NCBI GenBank assembly: GCA_050084515.1 | Contig: CM114272.1 | Coordinates: forward strand, 47,740,001 to 47,804,000 | DNA: 64,000 nt | Source of the DNA: Blasia pusilla | Taxonomy: Eukaryota > Marchantiophyta > Marchantiopsida > Blasiales | Direction: 5' to 3' | Shown: positions 12,520-22,867 of the stretch, piece by piece | How positions within the stretch are numbered: the stretch's first letter is position 1 | Layout: each line of letters opens with the position of its first letter | Position numbers and translations under genes: made by a program | The notes under the pieces: model-generated | What the model saw: the letters and a program-made list of their open reading frames with translations, nothing else | What the model was told of the DNA's origin: nothing | Database searches by the model: none

Positions 12520-15500
12520 TATCACCGATAAAAAATTTCTCGAGATATATGCTCGACATTTTGATTTGCTAAGATTGATTTCCGCAACCACACTGTCTTT
12601 GCTTGGGCTTTGCTTCGAATGGATAAAGCTGAATGAGTTCTCGCATTTATTTGTAGTCCAAACAAATATTTTGCCTATGTTTAATGTCCATTTAGTATGT
12701 TTGCAGCTCCATCCCTGCCCCTTGCACATGTTTATATCTGACTAATCTAGATCAATATTACTCGCTTGCAAAAAAAATGTAAGATCCTTATTGCCGCATT
12801 GCGGCTATTGGCCACACTCGCGCCTATTGACCAGACCTTTACAGCTACCAATTTCATCACCCCGGCTACTAGCAGTTTAGTACCAGCTATTACTTGCGGC
12901 TATTGGCCACAATCTTGCGCCTATTTACCTGACCCTTGCACCTATTGACCAGACCCTTGCGGTTGTTGGTCACAATGTTGCGCTTATTGACTTGATGTTT
13001 GCGGCTATTGATCTGACCCTCGCGCCTCGTGAAGTAACTTCTCCTGGTACTTAGAGTAGTAGTCTCGAGGACCAGTGTTTTCGAAACTCCCAAGTTCCTC
13101 GATCATCCGCATACTTCCTAAGGTTGCGGCTAATTGTTTATTTTTTAATCTGCTCAATCACATAGCCATTGAGAAAGTTGTGGGCTAGCTAGCAATTTTC
13201 TGATGAAAATCCTCTAGAGGCTTGAGAGGGTTCTTCATACAAGTAATTGTACTCCAAAAATTGGACTCCAATAATTGTATGAAGGCCCTTCATACAAGTA
13301 ATTATCTTTTTACTAAATATGACGCGCTGCGTGAAATTATTGGGACCACATATGGACGAGGGAATGGGAGAGGACAAATTCGAGTGTGCTCTTCTTCTCT
13401 CTATCTCCATCCATCCCACCAATGCAACTGGAGTCTGGACGAGTGACATGGTTTGGATGCGCTCCAAAACATTATTTATTATTGGATAAGACTGTTTTCG
13501 AACGGACTCGACCGTCGTAGGCTGCTAAATGGACCTTGCCGCGATTGAAGGGTCGCCACTTTTGGAAGTTTAGATCTCTTCGTGTTTGAAATGGCCATTG
13601 TTTGAGAGCTGAGTAAGCATGGGTTCGGATGCTTGCTAGGACTGAATGATCGCTTCTAAGCTTCTTAATGAGAGAGATCGAGATTTGATTGATTCTCATG
13701 CATTTTAGTTGTTTTTTCAAGCTCGCCAACTTCCGACCATCCGAACTGTTTTCCGTGTCTGTGGCACTACTTCGGATGCTCTTCCAAGGCGGTGATAGCA
13801 TCATCCAACCCTCACTCAAACATGGGCCGTCACTGTGGGATGCTTGAACTTGCGCAGTTGGGACATATCAACTCCCTCACAAACTTGTAAGCAATCAACC
13901 GAATCGACCGTGAAAGAGCCTCCTCCTGTGGGATTCGCTGATTGCTTTCCTGCTACATGAAGCTCCTCAATCCGCTATAGTGCCCGCATCACTATCTAGT
14001 GAGTTATGATCCGTGCATGCGGTCATCCGGTGCTGCTCATCTACTGTGACCAAACTATTATGCTCTTCCAAGCCATTGAATGAAATTAGGAAGTCCCCAC
14101 TGACTGCTACATTCAACAATTCATCGAGTTCTGCTGGATTGGAAGAGATGAGGTGGTTCCATGAAAGACATGAGGGGCTGTGAAGAAAGCTGCAGGAATC
14201 GAATTCCTACTCTGCGGGATTGTTGTTGTTCCCACCGCCGTTGCTGGTCCCAACGATGCAAATTATGTTGTTGTTGCTCTCACACAGCGGCTTGGAGGCG
14301 AGGGGAAATGCATGCAGTCGAATCCAAGACCAACATTGGTTCCCCAAACTCCTCCTCGTCAATGAAATCCAGCCCCAGCGGAGAATGCAGGATGGACGAG
14401 CAAGACAACCGATTCAACCCAACCTCCAAAACTCATAATATTGTCCCAAAGTCTACATAACATGTTTCAAATGGGGTTGTTCATCCGTGAGACGTACTAC
14501 TACTCCACAAGACCAGTCGCATTGCGCAGTATAGTTCAGATCCGCTACCCTAAACCCGTTATAGTGCATGCTCATTGCTTCAAAATTGATCTGAACAAGA
14601 ATCGAACATCTGGGCTAAGCCAGTCCATTTGAGGAGAAAGGAAGAGAGAAATTGTAGAATCCATTAGCTTAAGTGGCCCAAAAAATAGCAGATTGGGAAA
14701 AACTAGAACCACAAACAGTCGAGAAGCAGGGAATGAAGAAAAAGTAGAGGTGGATGAGTTGCTCTCGTGCGCCTAATTCTGGAGTACGCTCTTGGGCGCC
14801 TAATTTTGGGGTACTTGGAGTACACTATCGTGCGCCTAATTCTAGAGTAGACTCTCTCGCACCTAATTTTGCTCTGCTCCGCATCAGTGCCTAAACCCCC
14901 AAACCCTTGGGTTACCTATTCTACCGGGGCGGAATCAGACGTAGCGACTAAAGCACTACATCATCTTCAGTTGCGCCTAAGTGGCACTCCGCCGGTGTGG
15001 GATTAAACTCGTATCGATGAAGTTCTCAGCACGACTCGGTGGGCTCCCTCCATGCATCTTCCTGACATTGTGAGCGTCTTCCGATCCACGCCAGATTACA
15101 ACGAGCGAGGAATCCATTTCGGTCGATCGAAGCCCTTGTGTTTGTCAGTACGATTATTATCTGAAGGCGGTAGCTCGCTGTTTCTCAGTGCATTAGGAAG
15201 GCCCGGACGCAAGGCCTAATGTAACAGCCAAGTTCCACAGAACGACGACAATGTGGCGCAAGAAAATGCTGCTTAACCTCGACGCAGGGAAGACGATTGG
15301 ACGCTCGACCAAGACGCTCTACAATCGTCAAGTACTCGGACGGTTGGTGCGCTTACGCCTTTTGCTAACGTCCGCTTATTTTGAATGGAAAAAAACTAGC
15401 TCGGCTCATTTCACCAGCCTAGAAAACACTAGATTTTCTCAATCTTGGTGTCGCTGCTACAATTACGTAGTCTCTGAGCGATTCTTTGGCCCCAGGAAGG

Positions 15501-16676
15501 CAAATGCAATTAGATGTAGAGTTCCTTCCTTATCAAGTGTCGTGAGCTTTACAATTACTCAGGTACTCCGATTTTCACCATGATGTAGGTGGAGAAATGC
15601 ATTTGCCTATTAACGACCTGATTAGCGACCTCTTCATGGGGCAGCAGATGATGTGTTGCGGGGCAAATTTGAGACGAACCTTTACTTTTCATTCTACAAT
15701 AAGCTTACCTCAACATCTGAATGGTCAATCTTGAATGAAGACCCTGAGTGGTGAAAGCTCGTGGTCGCGTTCACAAGTGGATATCGCTTAGTTCTTGTAA
15801 GGCAAAATGTTGTGCAGCATATGTCTGAAAGGATCTTTCTTTTCAGAGACAGAGATTCAAATGAGGTTCTTAAAGAGTACCGGGGATCACTTGTGATGCC
15901 CATTCACAATCATTCGTTACATATGTGGGATGCCTCCAATGCTTATATAAAGGTGAGCTTCTAAACAAATGATGTAAATGCCTCCCCTCATTTTAATTGC
16001 TTGTAGGTATTTGAAGGTTAGCCATCCTTTGTTGAGACTTAGAGGTTATTCCATGAGTTCATCAGAATCAGAATGAATGAAAGCACTCAAATGGTTTGGT
16101 AACGACCATCTTGAAATTCGGATCATCAATGCAACTCATATGCTTCTTCCGAGCTAGCCAGCCAAACCTTCTGAACTAGTAGTAACTTGAGATAGCATGT
16201 GACTTTGGGTTTAGAGTGATGTTGGATCATGTGGGAGTTAAATAAACTCTTGTAGTGTGCAGACCAGCAGCAGATGAGGGCAAAAGTTCAGAGGTGTGAA
16301 TACCCTGGCATTGCAACATCCTCATGACAAAACCAAGATAGTGTTTACTTGTCCTCTCACCCTCAACATTCAAAGTAGTCAAGGTCTGCGAATCTTTGAC
16401 CTGCCTCCGGAGAAACAACATCTGAATCAAGGGTTTAGGGATGCGAAGAGAAACAACATCTGAATGGTCATTCTTGAATCAAGACCGTCCCCTCGCACTG
16501 TGATGACGGCTCTTTACAGAGACTGAAGTTATGTGGCTCCTTAACAGAGGCCGAAGTGGCACTAAAGGATCTCATGATTTATTCATAAAGGTGCAGAGAT
16601 ATTCGCTGAAAGGTGTTGAGGTTTAGGCGCAATTTTTTGCAAGGAAGGTGCAAGGTTGCCGTTGATATTGCTGCAG
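12520..16676. other. MULE interior without a supported intact gene
   Basis: Several short pieces look formerly coding: minus strand 13470-14160 in shifting frames, and plus strand 15761-15951, which ends at a GTGAGC donor. None is recognised. 12790-13140 holds repeated GCGGCTATTG and CGCCTATTGACC phrases. 13230-13310 has two copies of 'ttcatacaagtaatt' plus an inverted copy. 14768-14870 is a tandem repeat. The rest shows nothing that I can name. Confidence 0.5.
14765..14875. repeat. short tandem repeat built on (G/C)GCCTAATT(C/T)T
   Basis: Four phrases of the type GTGCGCCTAATTCTGGAGTA occur in about 110 bp, arranged as a two-fold repeat of about 64 bp with half-units. It lies in the MULE interior and the core resembles the GCGGCTAATT motif common elsewhere in the element. 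Confidence 0.7.
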
Positions 16677-18935
16677 GTATTCTATGGCCGAAGACTATCC
16701 GCTTGAGGATGTTAAATACAAGCTCGAATTTGCAAAGCTATATCATAATGTAGACAAAGAAAAACTTAAAGTCATGGGTATTAAGGGCATATGGAAGGTG
16801 TCTTGGGCAGAATGTGATAAAGAAATGATAAACCATTTCTTAAGCACTTTCAACCCCAATACATCCGAGGGGATCATAAGACGAGGGTATACTGGAAATG
16901 TGCAAGAGTATTCTTTGTGTGTGTCACCTGAGCTCATAGCAAAATCATTTGAATTCCGAAATGTGGGGTCCTACTTGTCCATGGAGAGGCAACATACGGA
17001 TCAAGAAGAGCCAACTCTTTATCGAAAGTATCTTACTAAGATAGAGAAAACAAGGCATGGTTATAGGCATTGCTTTGTTGTGCCACAATCTTTTAGGCTC
17101 ATTTTGACCCACTTGAACCGTTTCTTTCACATGAAAGCGAATCCCGAGTGTGTTCCAACAAGCATGCTATCCATGGCATGTCGGGCTTGGGAAGGGAAAC
17201 AAGTGGATTGGGCCACATATGTCTATCGCAAGCTGATGCTTGACATCAAGGGGGTATTGCGACCTAGAGCAAAGAAGGAAAAACAGAGAGAAAGTGGAGT
17301 GGGGGTGTTGTTGACCATCTTGTTCAACCATGTGGATGAAACGCCTAAGGTGATAACCGTTGAAGTTGCAAAGCTCATCGCCTTCCCTGATGGAACACGA
17401 CCGGATAGCCGATTGGGGCAAGGTGATGGTAGTACTGCACAGCAAAATCCGCATGAATTGCAACTGAAAGCTATAGGCCGGGCATTTACTAGGGCTAAAG
17501 GAAAATGCGCATGCAATTCAGCTAGGGCTTCTAATGATCATGAAGAGACGTCAAGACCTCTGTTCATAAAACTGAAAAACCAGAGGGGAAAAGAATTGCG
17601 AATGTTGATGTCCATCATGAGAGGGTTCCAGATTCTGAGGATAATTATGACTTTGTGTCTCCCCCGCACAAACCAAGGAGGAAAAAAAGGCGCATAAGGA
17701 AAATGGAATGAACGACACCGTGCACCAAGAATCGAATTCCAGCAAAGTAAGTTTTTTCTTTCTTTCGACCTTTCATATAAGAGCTACTTGGTTCTCTCGA
17801 CAAATTTTCACAGCTTTGACTAATGTCATTTCCTTCCACAGCCTTCAAAACGTCAAAGCTCAAGTTTAGTGCGCGAGGGCATCCAGAGTGGGGTTGCATC
17901 AGAGGAGCAAGTGTTATTATCCACATCCTTCTTTCTACTGTATAATTCTTTCATTGCGGCTATTTCTTCTCGGTTATTTATAGTTGCGGATGTTTTTTAT
18001 TTATCATGGCTACTTTCACTTCATGGTGACTATTTAGAGTTTTGTGAGTTTCAGTTTCCTGCGGTTATTTTCCTCTCCTGCTCGTTGTTTACAGTTGCGG
18101 ATATTTACACTTAGTTGCGGTTATTCTCGGCTCAAGGCAACACTTTACATGTTCTTGCGGCTAAATTCAGATTTGTTTTTGTGGATGGTTTGGTTAGGGG
18201 GAAGGGCCAACTGCAAGGCCTCGACGGCCTAAGTTGACAATAAGCAAGTTGGGCATCACCAACACGGTGCCGAAGGTGGAGTTCCCGCTTCTTGAAGGGG
18301 AGAAGGAGTGTGATAAGCAGATTGCTATAAAGGTGAAGGAGGAAATCAACCCTGCAGATGGTGGTGGTGCTCGTGATTCTAGACGAGTACTTCGAACCAA
18401 TGTAGAGAATGTAGTACAAAGTCAAGATGCTATAGTTGAGGTGCTAGACGAGTTAAGGCAAGAATTGAAGGAGAAGAGAGCAAGCAGGGAAGAGAGAGAG
18501 AGAGCAGCAGATGTCATAAATCTGGATGGCAGTGATTTAGATGAAAGCCTTGGGAAGGCCCCAAGTTTGGCTATGTCCAGCCCTCATGTTCCAGCTTCAC
18601 CAACTAGAGATGATGGAGTTCAACATACCAACCAGCAAGACCATACTATTGACAATGTGGAGTGGCCATCCCAGGCATTTGCAAGTATTGCAATGTCAGA
18701 TTGGAATACGCAACGACTTGCAACATCAGGAACTTGGGATCTTCCTATAGGATCCCAACGGGGTCTGGGGGGGGATGAAGCAGAAGCAGCTATAGAGGGA
18801 GGCAAGAAAGAAAATGTTTTTAAACCTAGAGCAGGCCCTCCTGCGGACACTACAACAGAGGCAAGGGGAGAGGAAGGAGTTCCATAGAGGAATGAAAGAG
18901 AGGGAGTTTTGAAGCCAACAAATATGAAAACACTA

Positions 18936-19300
18936 TTAGTGGACCGAGATAGCCAAACAGCAGAGACGATGCTTGTCGGTAGGGGTTCTCAAACGGCTGA
19001 TCTGATCATGATTGAAAGGGATGTACAAACGTTTCATACTTTGCTCATCACGAGGGTTTCTGAAACAAATGAGGCACACCTCATCAATAGATTATGCCAA
19101 AGTGAGATTGTTCTAACACTGGATCAGGGAGTGCAAACATGCAAAGCGAGTGGAGAACTGCTCATGGTCACCCGGGGCTCGCAGTATGAGGTTGTACAAG
19201 TGGTCACTCGGCTTTTCCAGACAAACACCATCTATGCTCATGATCAACAAGTGCAAACGGAATTACATCCCATCGTGGTAGATGGGTATACTCAAACCGA
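18936..19300 (+). repeat. ten tandem 36-bp coding repeats (12 residues, xRxxQT)
   Basis: Successive units read DRDSQT, GRGSQT, ERDVQT, TRVSET, NRLCQS, DQGVQT, TRGSQY, TRLFQT, DQQVQT and GYTQT. Spacing is 12 residues except one unit with four extra residues after the sixth. DNA identity between units is low while the QT anchor and Arg persist, which suggests the protein motif was kept by selection. Confidence 0.85.
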
Positions 19301-19689
19301 GGGTCGTTACTTCTCATATTATGATGATATTGGTGGTGTCAAACGAAGACCACCATTGCTAAGTGAAGAGTATTGGTACTCAAGTGAAGGGGTTGAGGAG
19401 AATGGTGGTTGTGAATGGCGATTAATTAACCTACGATCGAAGGCAAATCGTTCAATACCTGACAATATCATGGACCCATCTTGTCATGAAGGTGTGTATG
19501 TTCCATCTGAGAAGCTACTGGGCAGGAGAGTTCGAGATACGTCCGGAGCAAATGATGGGAACGCACACTTTGAGAAAGTTAGTGGAGAAGATTCACATGA
19601 ACCATCAACCACTGAGGTGAAGAAATTCATAAAACTCATCCCTGACGTGGAATTATTTACGTTGAATGTCACTTGTGCTTACGGCTACT

Positions 19690-20245
19690 TTGCAAGGAGT
19701 CCAGATCTTGGCTACTTTGTGTGGTGGCGGCTATTTATAGATTTTTGTGGTGGCGGCTATTTATCGATGTTACTTTTGGTTAGCACCTACTGCATTATGG
19801 ATATATTAAGGAGTCCAGATCTTGGCTAGTTTGCGGCTATTGACACAGAGCATGACCTTGTTTATGGTTTATGTAGAGTGCTAAGCTGGTCGTTGGTTCT
19901 CATAGAAGATTGTTAATGTACATTGACTCCTATTTATGTGGTGGCGGAAATTTACAGATTTATGTGGTGGCGGCTATTTATCAATGTTACTTGTGGTTAG
20001 CACCTACTGCATTGTGGCTACATTAAGGAGTCCAGATCTTGGCTAGTTTACGGCTATTGACACACAACATGACCTTGTTCTTTTCTGGTATATGTAGAGT
20101 GCTAAGTTGGTCGTTGGATACATAGTAGATTGTTAATGTACATGGACTCCTATTTCTGTGGTGGCGTCTATTTATTGATGTTACTTGTGGTTCACACCTA
20201 TTGCATTGGGGTTACACTCAGGTTGAGATAGAGCGTGTTTCGTCA
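19690..20245. repeat. intronic tandem repeats, unit about 190-217 bp
   Basis: The phrase 'aaggagtccagatcttggcta' starts at 19694, 19808 and 20025. 'GTGGTGGCGGCTATTTAT' followed by 'gatgttact' or 'aatgttact' occurs near 19750 and 19965, and with a change near 20157. The middle unit is 217 bp. The array lies in the intron before the last exon of the second MULE gene. Confidence 0.85.
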
Positions 20246-21242
20246 ATAATACATCTTGTTCTTGCGGGTAGGTACAACTTTGTTAATGTTTTATAGAGGG
20301 CAGCGGAGCATATTTACAACACCAAGGTCTATTTACATGTACATGGTGGATGTTGTAGAGGTAATCTGAGAGTGCTTATGAGGGCCCTTGCGGCTATATA
20401 CAATTACCATTGGATTGCCACAGTTCTTACGACAATGTGTATTCCTCATCTCGGTTGTGGGGTCTCTTGTGCAAGATATCAAGGAAGAAAATGATCTACC
20501 AACTTCATCAATACAACAAAATAAAGCAGAGGTTGTTGATGAGCGGATATTCCAACTCTGCATGGAATATGTAGGTGTGAAACCGGAACATTCCTTGCAT
20601 TTACATTGCTGGGAGGAAAAAATTGATCGAAAGGAAAGAAGCTTGGCTAGACTAGACAAGTATTTAGATGTTCTTGAAAATAGACACACGACTTTGATAT
20701 GTGAGAGGGAGGAACTATACTCAAACCTAGGACTATCAGGTTATGACTCGGCAGGATTATGGTTGGAGGCATTGGAAAGGGTATCCGGCATGAGAGAGTC
20801 TATTTCAAGGAGTTCAACATTTCACAGTGAACTCTTTAAGATGTTAGGAGTCTCAACAGAAGAAGGAGACGAGGAATCCGCCCGAGAAAATGCTCTTAAG
20901 GAAATAGGGAGATTGAAGAGAATTGTTGAAAGTCCTGCAAGTTGATAGTACATCATTGTATACAATCTAATGTTTTAATACACCTTTTTGAGAAAGTTAT
21001 GAGGATATATGTTTCCGTGTGCATATTATCCCTAAGATTCATGGGTGCTACATTTAATGAGCAACATTTGACAAATCTATCCTATTTCTCTTTAGTCGTA
21101 CTCGATTTCTCTTTAGCCGCAATTTCTCTATAGCAAATATCATAATGACTGTTGTTCTAGCCGCATGAGCCTATACAACAAAAAATATGATAGCAGATTT
21201 TATTATTAAAGCGAGTACATAACACACATCACGAAACTCTTC

Positions 21243-22125
21243 TCAGTGAGATGCAATATTTGGTTCGTGACGAAGGGCTTCCTTCAAGATAACTATCAAG
21301 CTACTATTAACCGCATGTGATGAGGCGAGCCCATTGCGAACTTCTTCGAGCTGCATATGACGGAAATGGACCTTTGCCACTATGTCCTCAATTTTCATTT
21401 GCACGCCTTCAGCCTGATGTAGGACAGACTTGAGAATAACATGCAAGTCATCTTGCGGACTTTCACTAAGATTATGTCCTCTTAGACAGCTAGTCACAAC
21501 TTTGACAAATGGTAATGGAATGCTATCACCCGTCTAATGATCACGGCTAACATTAACCACAAGTGGGAGGGACTTTCTGGGCGGGAGGAGGTTCCGGGTG
21601 GCTGTATGAAGAATACTCTCACAAGCTCATGGCCTATGCTCCAAAAGAAACATCCAAAGACCAGTGGATTGTGCTTGAACCCTAAACATGCTCGTCGATA
21701 CTCATCTTGTCAAATTCAATAGGAGACATTCCCATCAAGGCATCACCACCTTGCCAAACGATGAATTTGTGAAGGTTCTGTAGTTGGTACTCATCAGCAT
21801 CCTGATCAATTAAACGCACAAAAAACATCCAATTTTTCAGTGATCCGTGTTCGCCACATACATGATCAATACCTCCTCATATGTTTCTACGTGGCTCAAC
21901 TGTTCTATTGCAATTTCCCATGACCCTTTTCCATCTAAATGCACATGCGGGATATGTATAGCGTCTTGCATCATTCGAAATGACTTGCACAACCCTACCA
22001 TTCACCCAAGTGGGAGGGAACCCCTCTCCGATGACCTGTCATTGTACAAAGTACTCAGCTTGGACACGGGCAAGTCTCCACGCCGAGGAAACATTGCAGC
22101 GATTTCTAATCTGAATACTTGGCAC
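21243..22125 (-). pseudogene. third MULE gene, unknown protein, frameshifted
   Basis: Read on the minus strand from the right end of the MULE. Coding-like pieces are about 21965-21845 (HLDGKGSWEIAIEQLSHVET...), 21845-21686 (starts GSLKNWMFFVRLIDQD and ends at a TAG) and 21497-21243 (84 aa, helical, with HVILKSVLHQAEG). The first two are in different frames at their junction near 21845, so a single-base indel is likely. No family was recognised. The orientation is convergent with the other two genes of the element, as mudrB is to mudrA in MuDR, but there is no sequence evidence for a MURB relationship. TAGCCGC, the reverse of the element-wide GCGGCTA motif, occurs near 21115, 21157 and 22147, in sense for this gene. 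Confidence 0.45.
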
Positions 22126-22403
22126 CCAAATAGCCACTCTGTATTTAGCCGCAGCTCTTGATTCAAGCTCTGAAACGCCCTACATGCGTCGTCGTCCTAA
22201 ACTCTTTTCCACATGATCACCTCCGTCTCCTACATGACCCTCGAACATACCCCTCGATTAGGAATGATACTACTCTCAAACTAAATTATATTTACATATT
22301 TAGATGCAGGTTTCTCTTGCGGCTAAATATCTGTCTTTCCCGCCATTTGCTATTGGGTGTCAGGCCTCCTACTACCTACTGCGACAACGCGGTATGAGAA
22401 CAA

Positions 22404-22431
22404 CACCGATTCTGCTGCTGCAGAATCGGTG
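22404..22431. repeat. perfect 12-bp hairpin inside the right MULE end
   Basis: CACCGATTCTGC (22404-22415) and its complement (22420-22431) flank a TGCT loop. About 50 bp inside the right terminal inverted repeat. Confidence 0.85.
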
Positions 22432-22480
22432 GAGACACAAATCCTTACCTGCTGGAGACCGTAAGTGAAAATAAGTGGAG

Positions 22481-22563
22481 TGAGGCCTCTTAAGTGAAAA
22501 TAGTTGGAGTGGGGCTGCCCTAGGCACATAAGATCGATTGGGGGCCGCTTAAGCGAATACCTC
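22481..22563 (-). repeat. MULE terminal inverted repeat, right
   Basis: Reverse complement of this segment aligns without gaps to 8338-8420 (about 63 of 83 bases). The outer end is CTTAAGCGAATACCTC. It lies about 305 bp before the RAE1 start codon, so the end may sit in or next to the RAE1 promoter. Confidence 0.75.
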
Positions 22564-22573
22564 TTAGTTTCGC
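22564..22573. repeat. probable target site duplication, right copy
   Basis: TTAGTTTCGC, 8 of 10 identical to the decamer directly outside the left terminal repeat. Confidence 0.55.
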
Positions 22574-22717
22574 ACAAGGAAGCATTAGTAAGTATTAGGT
22601 CAGCACGTTCATCGAGCCATGGATGCGGCATCCAACGGTTGGAAACGCACCACGCAATGAGGACGGGCACCGAGGTAAGCTCTGCATCGAGGAAACTAAA
22701 CGAGAGATACAGCCACC

Positions 22718-22755
22718 GCCTCCAAACAAATCAGCCAAAACGCGTCATTTAAAAC
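22718..22755. repeat. right copy of the 38-bp direct repeat
   Basis: The first 26 bp are identical to 8285-8310 in the same orientation. It lies 154 bp outside the right MULE end, in the presumed RAE1 promoter or 5' leader. Confidence 0.7.
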
Positions 22756-22867
22756 GAACTCCACTTGTAGAGGCCGTAAGCATCGAGAGACCGGGGAAAG
22801 TGTGGGAGCAGACGAAAGCATCACGGAGCGCTTGAAAATCTTGCGCTGATTCCGGGAAGAATTCAAC

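Larger units (their letters stand above)
16677..20945 (+). pseudogene. second MULE gene: nuclear-type protein with LC8-like repeat array
   Basis: Suggested exons: 16677-17746 (CTGCAG acceptor; start codon 16684; GTAAGT donor), 17842-17910, 18198 to about 19616, and about 20465-20945. The N-terminal ~280 residues are a globular unknown domain. Near 17545-17700 the frame shifts more than once, and one frame reads PRRKKRRIRK, a likely nuclear localisation signal. The third exon has a coiled coil near 18430-18510 followed by VINLDGSD, a good SUMO-interacting motif. An in-frame TAG (18885-18887) comes next. The same frame then continues into ten near-perfect 12-residue repeats (about 18936-19300) of the type [VI]xRxxQT, closely like tandem LC8 binding motifs. 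The last exon is helical and charged. No known family was recognised. The stop and frameshifts suggest a decayed copy. Confidence 0.55.
8338..22563. mobile_element. 14.2-kb Mutator-like element (MULE) with three gene regions
   Basis: The two ends form an ungapped inverted repeat of about 83 bp (about 63 matches), starting GAGGTATTCGCTTAAGC on both sides, with a probable 10-bp target duplication outside. Inside are a MuDR-type transposase gene (8631-12519, +), a large unknown gene (16677-20945, +) and a third gene (about 22125-21243, -). Two genes pointing right and one pointing left from the right end recalls the convergent mudrA/mudrB layout of maize MuDR. The second and third proteins are not recognisably MURB. 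All three gene regions carry stops or frameshifts, so this copy is probably non-autonomous now. The short motif GCGGCTA recurs over twenty times inside and is nearly absent outside. Confidence 0.75.
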
